DNA of 64,000 nt from Sphingomonas jatrophae. GTDB lineage: Bacteria; Pseudomonadota; Alphaproteobacteria; Sphingomonadales; Sphingomonadaceae. The notes below the pieces were generated by a model. It worked only from the letters and a program-made list of their open reading frames with translations, had not been told where the DNA came from and did not search any database. The stretch covers positions 1 through 64,000 of the forward strand of contig NZ_FOZG01000003.1 of the NCBI RefSeq assembly GCF_900113315.1, given 5' to 3'. Every line of letters begins with the position of its first letter. Positions within the stretch are counted from its first letter, which is position 1. The position numbers were made by a program, and so were the translations under genes. Positions 35,606-44,093 of the stretch are shown one piece after another.

Positions 35606-37105
35606 TCAATCGCTGAACGGCTCAATCTGCGCCCATTTCATGCGCCGCCAAGGGGTGCACCACTGGCCAGTTCGGTACGCGCGCACAAACACCCAGCGCG
35701 GGTGAGCAGCGCCGCCGTCATCGACGACATGGACGTCGCTTGAGCAGCTGTCGCGAAACCGCTGACATTGGCGCCGCTTGCGAGCAGGGATAAGGCGGCG
35801 GGCCAGTCGTTCGTCGAGGCTCTCGGACTCTCGCCAACCGCGCTTTCGTCGCCGCTCGCGAAGGGCCTCGCGTGCGGTCGCCGCCCGGTGCAGCGGCACG
35901 CGAACCGCAGCCGCCGGTCGCGGCAAGACGGTTATCGGCGGGACGTCGTTTACTCCAACATCCCGCCTATCGGCTTCCTCAATGATCCTCGCGCGCGTCT
36001 CTAGCGGAAGGTCATTCCAAAACTTGTTCTCCATGAACCAATGGTCCGTACCGTAGAGGAGAAAGCGCTCAATCAGCGCGATTAAGGCATCGGGGTCGGC
36101 CTCCTCGCCCGACCGCAACAGATCGCTTTGCTTCAGATAGGCGTCGAGCAGCGGCCCCTGCTCGGCGGGTGATGCGATCAATACCTGCGTGCGGCCGGCC
36201 TCCGGCACGACGACCAGTAGCACCACAACTCGGTGTGTATCCGGTCCCAGCATCATCTTGAGCACGCTCTGGCCGGACAGGGTGATCGGCAGGCGCTGAG
36301 GCAGGATGAAGCGGTGGAAATGCGCGCCCATCATGCCCTGGTCCATCGCCACCATCGCTTGGCTGAGATGGACGATCATCTCGCGGATCGTGTCGCGGTC
36401 CTGTCGAGCCTCGTCGCGCCACCGGTTGAAGCGGTCATCCTTATCACTCGGCGCGCTGATCTGGTACGCGGCAAGGATTGGATGCTGATCGACCAGAGCA
36501 GCCGCTTCAGCGTGAACGAGCACGCGCAGCTTCTCGTCATAGAGCTGCTCGAACTGCTCCCTAGACCGGGTGTGCTGCCGGACGTCGAACTCCAGCCGCA
36601 CCGCCTCGCGGCAGGCCGATCGGTAGAGCTGCAGCACCACGTCGCGCGTCGTCGTCAGCGTCGCCCGCGACTCAAAGACATCGAAGATCGCCTCGTGCTT
36701 CGAGCAGAAGCCCGGGAAGGTGCTGGCGAGATCGAGCCCCTTGCGGCCGGCGACAAGGCGCTCGGTCCGATGATCGATCTCGAGTGTCGTCACGTGCCCG
36801 TCTTGGCCGCGCAGCTCGGTCAGCGGACCGCCGCGCTGCAACGTGTGCGACCGCGCGATGCTGCGATTGCGGCAACCGGGGTATTGGCACTTGCCTGGTT
36901 TGTCCCAGTTCTTGAACACCGCGGCACGGCTGGCGAAAAACAGCCGGCGGTGCTCGTTTTCGGGAACGACGACGCACGTGCCGCTCGCAATCCGCGCGCT
37001 CACCCGCTCGGCGCCTTTAAGAAAGGCCGCCTCCACCGCTGGTGGCGCGGCAAGGACAACCATGTCAGGGCCGCCTTCGGGCCAGCGGAGTTCAACCGTC
37101 ATCAT
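35606..37105 (-). CDS. unassigned protein with zinc/HNH-like treble-clef motif
   Basis: The 499-aa protein has a Cys/His cluster C73-x4-C78 ('CQYPGCRN'), H87 in 'SIARSHTLQRGG', and C134-x2-H137 ('FCSKHE'), an arrangement like HNH-type or treble-clef zinc modules. The middle (residues about 145-400) is mostly helical with a catalytic-looking but unassigned block 'MMGAHFHRFILPQRLPITLS'. The C-terminus is Arg-rich and ends in a small 'HPRWVFVRAYRTGQW' motif. No family is recognised. It sits between the Gabija-like and Avs-like modules, so a defence role is likely by context only. Confidence 0.65.
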   Translation of the reverse strand: MMTVELRWPEGGPDMVVLAAPPAVEAAFLKGAERVSARIASGTCVVVPENEHRRLFFASRAAVFKNWDKPGKCQYPGCRNRSIARSHTLQRGGPLTELRGQDGHVTTLEIDHRTERLVAGRKGLDLASTFPGFCSKHEAIFDVFESRATLTTTRDVVLQLYRSACREAVRLEFDVRQHTRSREQFEQLYDEKLRVLVHAEAAALVDQHPILAAYQISAPSDKDDRFNRWRDEARQDRDTIREMIVHLSQAMVAMDQGMMGAHFHRFILPQRLPITLSGQSVLKMMLGPDTHRVVVLLVVVPEAGRTQVLIASPAEQGPLLDAYLKQSDLLRSGEEADPDALIALIERFLLYGTDHWFMENKFWNDLPLETRARIIEEADRRDVGVNDVPPITVLPRPAAAVRVPLHRAATAREALRERRRKRGWRESESLDERLARRLIPARKRRQCQRFRDSCSSDVHVVDDGGAAHPRWVFVRAYRTGQWCTPWRRMKWAQIEPFSD

Positions 37106-37562
37106 CTCGTACCCGCGACCCTCGTCGGGCCTTCATTGTTGTTTGGTGCTGGCGGACCGCGGCATCGGCCGCCGCGCCGAGCGGGCCGCCGGGCTGATCG
37201 CGCCGGCCCTTACACGTTCAGCAGCGTCAAAAAAAGTCTGCTCTCCTACGATCCTGTTCGGCAACGGGACCCAAAAGGCGACATTCAGCCGTCGTTGCCC
37301 GCTCCCCAACTTCAGACATCCGTTCATGTCCGTTCGATGCCTCGACGAGCAGCCGTGGAATGACAAAAAGGGGGACAATCCTGCCGTTCCACAACGATAG
37401 TTCGAACGGCAGCTCTCGCCAGGAACGGGCATGACGCGGTTGCGCGACCGGCATCGCAGGTCGACAGAAGATAGGCCGGCTGCGGATTGGCAGCTTCCAC
37501 ACGCCAAATTGCGAAAACGAACGTGCCCGGCACCTATCCGGTTGATCCTGGGTTCGCCGACG
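37106..37562. other. gene-free region between two minus-strand defence genes, with repeat
   Basis: The 457-bp gap has no supportable gene. GGGGACAATCCTGCCGTTC at 37371-37389 matches 31477-31495 at 18 of 19 bases. It should hold the promoter of the HNH-like gene. Confidence 0.45.
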
Positions 37563-40500
37563 TCAGCGCCGACGGGTCTCCTCAACGAGCCAGCCCTCTA
37601 GGTCGCCAAGTAGGTTGGTCGCCCAGCTGCCGAGTATCGGATGCGTGGCCCAAGCCGCCAGCGGCTCCAGGAAGCGCCGGAGATGGTCTTCGAGCGATCC
37701 GCTATACGAACTGGGCAGGATGCGGGCGCGCAGCGCCGCACGGAAGGGCTTGAGCGTCCCGTAGAGGTCAGCAAGCTTTTCGGTCGCGGGGTGCCAGTGC
37801 CAGCTTTCGCCGTTTTGGCCGAGCATCGGATAGAAGCTCATCGGATAAGCGACGCGGTTGGCGGGATCATCCGCAACCCAGTCGAGGATGGCGGGCTCGG
37901 GCACGTTGAACAGCGCGCCGGCCCCGGTGCGGTCGCTATTGTTGAACGCGAACATCTTGGTGGAGGCGGTGATCATGTTGAGGCGCTCGCGTTCAGCGCG
38001 CGTCGCCACGTCGTAGAAGCCGGTGAGCACGGCCCAGACCTCGAGCGGCGCTTGGTCGACAACAATCGGGAGACCGGCGCGCAGCGCCTCGGTCGGGCGG
38101 TTATGATAGCCGCCGACCGACCGGCAGGCGCGCTCGATCAGCTGGGCAAAGCCGGTGCCGAAGACGCCGTCGATGGCCCCGGAGGCGCCGAGCAGCTTGA
38201 TAAGCCGATCGAAGCCATGCTCGGCATGGGACGGATTAATCGTGCTGCCCTCGGCGATCGCCGGCGACAGTAAGGCGAGCGCGCATAGCGCCGCCAGATC
38301 TGGCCCGACGGTCTTCATCCCATAGGTGACCATGTTCAGGATCTCGATCGCCGCCCAGGCGCCACCGTCCTTGGTGCGGCCGACCAGTGCCGCGATCAGC
38401 TCGCCTAGGACCGGCACCGGGACGGCGGCGAGCCCGCGCCCGTAGGAGAGCGGCACGACCGAGCCGACATCGACCGTTCCGGCGCGGACCTGCGCTGCGA
38501 TGTCCGCAACCCGCGCGTCGGTCATGTCCAGCGCGCTGTAGATGTCCATTGGCCGTTCGGAGAGCGTCGCCGAGCCTTCGGCGAGCGCGACCAGTGCCTT
38601 TTGCCGGCCGGCATCGCCCGTTAGCCGGCGATCGAAGCTGCCGAGCAGCGCGCGGACGAACTGGACGCCGGCCCTCGTGCCGCTTGTGTCGAGCGCTTTG
38701 ATCGCGGCGGTGAAGACCGCCAGCGGGTCCTCGACCTCCTGCGCTAGCGTCTGCGCGAACGGCCAGGGCGCATTGAGCTCCTGGCTGGCGAAGGCCGCGA
38801 CCGCGCGATCCAGCTGGTCGGGGTCCTTCGCGATGGCCTTGGCGAGCGCCTGTGCCACCCGCCCCGAATATTCATGGTCGTCATCGTTTATGCCATCGGC
38901 GGCGTAGCGCTTGTCCGGATTGCGCAGGTCGGCGGCCCAAAAGCGGCTGTAGAGCAAGGCAAGGTCGACGGAGTCAGTGGGGAGCGTCGCATCGTAGAGC
39001 GTGCGCATTGCGCGTGAGCCGTCATCATCCGCGGCGGGCCGGTCGAAATAGAGCCAGTCGCCGATGCCCTTGGTCGCCTGTCCCCAATGACCGCGTGCGT
39101 TGACCACGTCGCGGACGAACGCCTCGACGACGTCGAGCAGGTCGAAGTCGAGCAATGTGCGCAGATCGCTGGCGACGATCGCTTCGATGCGATCCCGGAA
39201 ATCGGGATTGTCGCGCCAAAGCTCGCGCAGCCGCTCGAGCGCCCAGCGGAAATAGTCGACCGCGACCTCATGCGTTTCGGGTGACCATTCGGTGCGATAG
39301 TCTTCACCGGCGATCTGATCGAAGTCGCCCAACCGGGTCATATGGGTGGTGAGCATAGCGCCCAGCGCCTCGACCACAGCGCGGTGGATGCGCGGATCCT
39401 CCTCTTCGAGCGCCTTCAGCAGGCTGTCGCGGCGGTGCTTGTCGTCGGCTTCGGTGCCGGCGAGCGCAACCTGGTAGAGCTGACGCAGCAGCTGCACGAC
39501 CGGCGAGCCGTCGGAATAGTCCGTGACGGCGGTGAGGCGCAGCATCAGGCCAGCGGTCAGGCGGAACGTGCTGCTGCGCGCCGCGAGAAGGCGCAGCGCG
39601 TCGAGCAACTCCTGCGAGATGTCGAGCGCCGCCAGATCATCGAGCGAGGTACGGATTAGCGCAAAATGCAGCGCGCGCATCATCGTGTCGGGTTCAGCAT
39701 GGACGAACGCGGCGAGATAGGGCGCGGCGTCGGGCCCGAGTAGCGTCGTATCTTCGCGCAGCCAGCCACGATTGACGACGCGACGGACCACCTCGGCGAG
39801 CGTGTCCGAACGCTCACGAAACGCGCCCCAGCGCGCGAGCATCGCGTTGCGGCGATTGGGCTCGGCACCCGCGAGGAAGGCGGTGATCGTCGAAGGGCGC
39901 AGATAGGCGAAGCGCCTAAGGGCCAGATAATTGGCGATCGGCAGCGGCTGCGCGGTCATGCGTCCGTGGCTGCGCTCGACCAGATGCTGCTCGGCGGCGC
40001 GGACGAGATGCTCATAGGCCAGCTCGCCCTTCATATGGGCGAGCAGCTCGGCGAGTTGGTCGAAGCCTTGGGGCTCGGCGTCAGGCTCGAGATGGTCGAA
40101 TAGCGAGAGCAGTTCGAGCGCGCGCACCGTCTCCTCGCCGACGCCGGCCGCGTTCAGGATTTGCTCGGCGACCTCATTGGTCGATTTGCGGATGCTGGCG
40201 GCGCTGCCGAACGCCTTGGCGGCGAGCACGGCGATGCGCGGAAAGCCGTCGCACTGCGCCGCGACGAAGTCGATTTCGTCGGCACGCGCCTTGATCGCCT
40301 GTACGAGAATGCCGCGGATCGTGTCGCGATCAGCCTTGAGCGGCCGGATCATCAGGCAGTCCTCGACCTGATCCTGCCCGTCGGCGCCGAGTGTGATGAC
40401 GCGCAGCGCACTGTCCTCGGCGCGGGCCAGCTGGTTGAGGCGCTTGGCCTCCTCCCACGGACAGGAATCGACCACCAGCACGGCGGCAAGCCCGGCATTC

Positions 40501-41393
40501 TTGATCTGGTTGGCGACGTTCCAGATCTCGCCCGAGACTTCGGGATAATCGCAGAAGATGAAGTTCGCGGCGGTGAGCTCACGCAGTTCGCCGGTGCTGG
40601 TGCTGAGCGCTTGATGGAGCGCGCGCGTCTTGCCGATGCCCGACGCGCCCCAGAGCCGCGCGACTGCCCCCGGTTCGGAGAGATGGTCGACCACGCGCGC
40701 GGCGAGCCGATCGAAACCCAGTTCGTCGAACGTGTCGGCGCTGAGCGCGAAGCGCCGCGTCTCGCTCGCCACATAGGGCGGCGTACTGATCTCGGCGCGT
40801 TTCCCCCATTGGTCGAGCGTCGCGAAGCCGGAGAGCGCATAGCCGGCCTGGCGCTCCTTAACCCAGAGCGCGACCGCCGGATGGTTGGTCGCCCACATGG
40901 CGAGCTTGTTGCTGTCATAGAGCTGGACCGAGGCGAGTTTGGTGGGATCGCCGCCTGCCTCCCGGCTGCCCTTGCGGATCGCCTCGGCGCGTTCGTCGGG
41001 CTTGGTGCCGACCAGCGCGGTCGCGGTCACCCCGATATAGGCGCCGCCGGCGGCGAGCATCGCCGCGATCGCGGGGTTGAGCTCCCGCTTCTTTTTCTTG
41101 CCCTGCGACGCCTTGGTCCAGACCTCCTTGGTCCAGGCCGCATCGCCGCCGTCGCTGGCCTTGCACTGGAAGACGGTGTCGCGTCCGGGAAAATAGTCTG
41201 TCGAGGCCCTGCCGCCCTGCCAGTGGACGGTTGCGTCGCGCCCGCCGTCGGCGACGGTGATCTGGAGGGGCACGTCGACATTCCGCATCGGGATGTCGGA
41301 CTTGCGCGCCTCGGCATGGACGAGCATGCGCAGCAGCTCGACCAGCTGGAGGCCGTCGAGATTTTTGAGTTCGTCAGGATGGACGGTGAACAT
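37563..41393 (-). CDS. Avs-like STAND NTPase with N-terminal PD-(D/E)XK nuclease
   Basis: The 1276-aa protein starts at ATG 41393. Residues 1-180 resemble Mrr/Cap4-type nucleases: G50-G-R-D53 ('ADGGRD') and Q76-C-K78 ('VFQCKAS') form the GGxD...QxK site. A STAND NTPase follows with Walker A G249-A-S-G-I-G-K-T256 and a Walker B-like strand 'AAVLVVDSCPW' (about 303). From about residue 420 to the end is a long helical region without visible short repeats, matching the sensor part of Avs proteins. Avs proteins bind a conserved phage protein and then activate an effector nuclease. The exact Avs type is not assignable from motif reading. Confidence 0.75.
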   Translation of the reverse strand: MFTVHPDELKNLDGLQLVELLRMLVHAEARKSDIPMRNVDVPLQITVADGGRDATVHWQGGRASTDYFPGRDTVFQCKASDGGDAAWTKEVWTKASQGKKKKRELNPAIAAMLAAGGAYIGVTATALVGTKPDERAEAIRKGSREAGGDPTKLASVQLYDSNKLAMWATNHPAVALWVKERQAGYALSGFATLDQWGKRAEISTPPYVASETRRFALSADTFDELGFDRLAARVVDHLSEPGAVARLWGASGIGKTRALHQALSTSTGELRELTAANFIFCDYPEVSGEIWNVANQIKNAGLAAVLVVDSCPWEEAKRLNQLARAEDSALRVITLGADGQDQVEDCLMIRPLKADRDTIRGILVQAIKARADEIDFVAAQCDGFPRIAVLAAKAFGSAASIRKSTNEVAEQILNAAGVGEETVRALELLSLFDHLEPDAEPQGFDQLAELLAHMKGELAYEHLVRAAEQHLVERSHGRMTAQPLPIANYLALRRFAYLRPSTITAFLAGAEPNRRNAMLARWGAFRERSDTLAEVVRRVVNRGWLREDTTLLGPDAAPYLAAFVHAEPDTMMRALHFALIRTSLDDLAALDISQELLDALRLLAARSSTFRLTAGLMLRLTAVTDYSDGSPVVQLLRQLYQVALAGTEADDKHRRDSLLKALEEEDPRIHRAVVEALGAMLTTHMTRLGDFDQIAGEDYRTEWSPETHEVAVDYFRWALERLRELWRDNPDFRDRIEAIVASDLRTLLDFDLLDVVEAFVRDVVNARGHWGQATKGIGDWLYFDRPAADDDGSRAMRTLYDATLPTDSVDLALLYSRFWAADLRNPDKRYAADGINDDDHEYSGRVAQALAKAIAKDPDQLDRAVAAFASQELNAPWPFAQTLAQEVEDPLAVFTAAIKALDTSGTRAGVQFVRALLGSFDRRLTGDAGRQKALVALAEGSATLSERPMDIYSALDMTDARVADIAAQVRAGTVDVGSVVPLSYGRGLAAVPVPVLGELIAALVGRTKDGGAWAAIEILNMVTYGMKTVGPDLAALCALALLSPAIAEGSTINPSHAEHGFDRLIKLLGASGAIDGVFGTGFAQLIERACRSVGGYHNRPTEALRAGLPIVVDQAPLEVWAVLTGFYDVATRAERERLNMITASTKMFAFNNSDRTGAGALFNVPEPAILDWVADDPANRVAYPMSFYPMLGQNGESWHWHPATEKLADLYGTLKPFRAALRARILPSSYSGSLEDHLRRFLEPLAAWATHPILGSWATNLLGDLEGWLVEETRRR

Positions 41394-41509
41394 GCTCGCC
41401 TTCTGCCGTCGCCGCTCCGCGCAGGAAAGTGGGAACACACTCCCTTGGTTCTCTGTGGTGAACCAAAACAGCCTCGAAGACCGTCGCCGATTCTGCGAGA
41501 AGCAACGCC

Positions 41510-42679
41510 ATGACAAGCAAATTCCCTTTTGGCGTGACGGGCCCCCTCGATGACATGATGAAGCGCCAGCGCGAACAGTCGGATCTGATTAAGCAGGCCC
41601 TGGGCCCGAGCTTTGCTCTTCAAGAACTGACGCGTAAACTTCCGACAGGCCTTGCCGCGATCGAGGCAGCCGAACGTAGTGGCATCCTTAAGACCGCCGC
41701 TTTGATGCGGGGCACGCGCATCGGGGAGGTGATGGCGGCGAGCGAGGCTCTGCGACTGAGCAGAATCTCGGTGCTGAAACCATATGCGACGCTCAACTGG
41801 ATGATGGCGCTGCAAAAAACCGGCTTCGCCATCAATCGGGATCCTACCGGCATTCTGGCAAAGCAGCATGCTCTGGTCGGCTCGACAGTCGCCGACTTGG
41901 CAAAGCTGGGCGACTTGGTCGGCACAAATCGGTCGCTAATCGGTAAGCTGATGGCGGTCCCGAGCATCGGTGCGCAATTCAGGGCGATGAGCGAGGCACT
42001 CAGTCCTCAGCTCGGCATCCTGAAATTGGCGGCCGACCGCGCGCGCATGATCGACATGATGACCCTGCGCGCGACCGGCAGGGCGGTGGCAACTAGCAGC
42101 GCGGTCGCGATGGCCGAGCAGGTGATCGAGGCGCAGCGGATTGTTGAGGCGATCGGCCATACGGACGATCCGACGCAGGCGACCGATCTGATCGTAGCAT
42201 TCATCACTTTGATGAGCGCGATGTTCTCGATGTTCGGTGAGAACACCGTAAAGGAACTGCGCAATCTAGGCGCGCTCGCGCTCCTTGGGCTCCTCTTGAA
42301 TTTTCAGACAATTTACAAGGAGGTCACGCCGCAGGATCTGACCCCGGCGGAACAACACGCCCATGGCGAGGTGGTCGGTCGCATGAACACGATAGAAGAG
42401 AAGCTCGATGAGATACTTGCGGCCGACCACGCCGCGGATCAGGCTTATGTCGAGACACATCCGCGCGGCGAACTGAAGCGCATCGCGCCGATTCGTCGGG
42501 ACCCGCAAGGTAAGGCACAAATCCTGATGCGCGGAGACGCCGGGATGGAGATTGCGGTCAAGGAAAGCCGCGGCAAATGGCGACTGGTGATCTACCGTGA
42601 CCCATTGACTGAGCAGTTGTCAGAAGGCTGGATATTTGCACCGGCGATTGCCATGTATGTTGTTCCGGAGGGCGAATGA
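41510..42679 (+). CDS. membrane protein with helical N-terminus and SH3-like C-terminus
   Basis: The 389-aa protein has a helical N-terminal half, a hydrophobic pair of segments at residues about 227-270 ('LIVAFITLMSAMFSMFG' and 'NLGALALLGLLLNFQTIY'), a short coiled-coil-like stretch ('GRMNTIEEKLDEILAA') and a C-terminal beta-rich domain ('DAGMEIAVKESRGKWRLVIY') like a bacterial SH3 domain. It starts 117 bp from the divergent Avs-like gene. No family is recognised. A membrane-disrupting effector or phage-sensing partner is possible from context only. Confidence 0.65.
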   Translation: MTSKFPFGVTGPLDDMMKRQREQSDLIKQALGPSFALQELTRKLPTGLAAIEAAERSGILKTAALMRGTRIGEVMAASEALRLSRISVLKPYATLNWMMALQKTGFAINRDPTGILAKQHALVGSTVADLAKLGDLVGTNRSLIGKLMAVPSIGAQFRAMSEALSPQLGILKLAADRARMIDMMTLRATGRAVATSSAVAMAEQVIEAQRIVEAIGHTDDPTQATDLIVAFITLMSAMFSMFGENTVKELRNLGALALLGLLLNFQTIYKEVTPQDLTPAEQHAHGEVVGRMNTIEEKLDEILAADHAADQAYVETHPRGELKRIAPIRRDPQGKAQILMRGDAGMEIAVKESRGKWRLVIYRDPLTEQLSEGWIFAPAIAMYVVPEGE

Positions 42680-42813
42680 CCTTCACATTCAGCCGATCAC
42701 AACGCAATTCAATGGACTGGTAGAAGAACCATATACAAGCGCAACGAACCTGCGAACTGGCGATTAATTTCAGATCAAGGGCTCGATGACAAACCTCTAG
42801 GCAGGACGGGCCC

Positions 42814-43755
42814 GTGTCAAACTTGACCGCCAATCAGCATCACGTTTGGCAATATTATCTCAAGGCATGGGCCAACAAAAAGGATCAGGTCTGGTGCCTC
42901 CAGAAAGGTAAGCCTGCGCCTTTTATCAGTCATACACGCAACGTCGGCAGCGAACGCTTCTTCTACGAGTTTCAGGAGCTTTCTGAGCCTGACGAGCAGT
43001 ATCTCGAATATATCATCAACCAGTCTAAGAATGAGAGCCTCCGCAAGCTCAATCGCGGCTGGGTGGATTCCCTCCAAACGCCATTCACTCTTCGAAGAAT
43101 GCTGGCGAACTTTCCGCTTTCTGATGAGAACAAGGCCCAGGTCGAAAGGCTGCTGGATGAGACTGGAAAGACGCTTGGTGAGCAATATCACGGCACGATG
43201 GAGGAACAAGGCAAGCCAATGCTCGATAGTCTTCGTGCAGGCGATTCCAGCTTTTACAGGAACGATGATCAGCAGCAGATGACCTTCATCCAGTTCATCA
43301 GCTATCAGTATTTTAGAACAGCGAAAATCCGGAACGGCTACCGAGCCATTTCGCTCAAACTCCCGCATGATCGCGATAGGACTTGGCCGATTGAAGCCTT
43401 CATCTATGCGACCAATCTGGGAACAAGCCCCTACGCCCAACGCCATGAATACGAAATTGTGATGATCGACAATCGGAGTGACAAACCCTTCATCAATGGC
43501 GATCAGCCAGTCATAAATCTGCTCGGCTTGAGCGACCAAGAGGTTGAACTTTTCTATCCACTGACCCCTCGACGAGCCATGATCCTCTCAGCCAGCAAAG
43601 AGCGTTATCCTAGCAGCCAAAAGGACGCGGGTTTGATTGAGGTAGAGGGCTACAATTTCCAGATGTACCAGAAGTCAGACACCCAGCTTTACGGCAGCGA
43701 CAAGGACTACTTGGCCACCTTTGAGGGCCTGCCGAAAGGTGATTTGAGCGGCTAA
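42814..43755 (+). CDS. DUF4238 protein
   Basis: The 313-aa protein opens with 'NQHHVWQYYLKAWANKKDQV', the DUF4238 signature (HH-x-x-x-YLK-x-W/F), and contains 'ERFFYEFQELSEPDEQYLEY', 'FINGDQPVINL' and 'FYPLTPRRAMILSA', also typical. It starts at GTG 42814. Base composition is visibly lower in GC and codon use is less biased than in neighbours, a sign of recent transfer. The biochemical function of DUF4238 is not known to me; members often sit in accessory islands. Confidence 0.75.
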   Translation: MSNLTANQHHVWQYYLKAWANKKDQVWCLQKGKPAPFISHTRNVGSERFFYEFQELSEPDEQYLEYIINQSKNESLRKLNRGWVDSLQTPFTLRRMLANFPLSDENKAQVERLLDETGKTLGEQYHGTMEEQGKPMLDSLRAGDSSFYRNDDQQQMTFIQFISYQYFRTAKIRNGYRAISLKLPHDRDRTWPIEAFIYATNLGTSPYAQRHEYEIVMIDNRSDKPFINGDQPVINLLGLSDQEVELFYPLTPRRAMILSASKERYPSSQKDAGLIEVEGYNFQMYQKSDTQLYGSDKDYLATFEGLPKGDLSG

Positions 43756-44093
43756 GAACGAGAGGTGGCACTTGAGCATGATGGCAGGTTCCGGGAGAAG
43801 CAGCCATCCCCGCCCCTTTGGGTTAAACGGCGCGTTTGGTCGATATCTTCCGAAGGCAGAACCCACGAATGGCGGCTCAAGAGGTGTTTGCCGTTTCCCG
43901 GAAGCAGCCGCATAACATGGGCAGCGCATGGACACGCTGATGCAAATGAACCTTGACGAGGATCACCGCGACGACCTGCCGTATGTCTGGTGACGGCCTC
44001 CGTCTTCAGCACCTCTTGAACAAATCTAGAACGTCCAACATTATGGCTATCGGACCATCCTCCAAATGAGATGGCTATTGGAGCGAACGGGCG
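43756..44093. other. gene-free region before the OLD-type gene
   Basis: The 338-bp gap has no convincing gene. A 22-codon frame (ATG 43928, M-D-T-L-M-Q-M-N-L) lacks support. The sequence at about 43800-43925 resembles a sphingomonad intergenic repeat by memory only, so this is not claimed as a finding. Confidence 0.35.

Noticed and set aside
40161-41513. 450-codon plus-strand frame opposite the Avs-like gene
   Set aside because: Antisense shadow of the nuclease-STAND region with no recognised motif.
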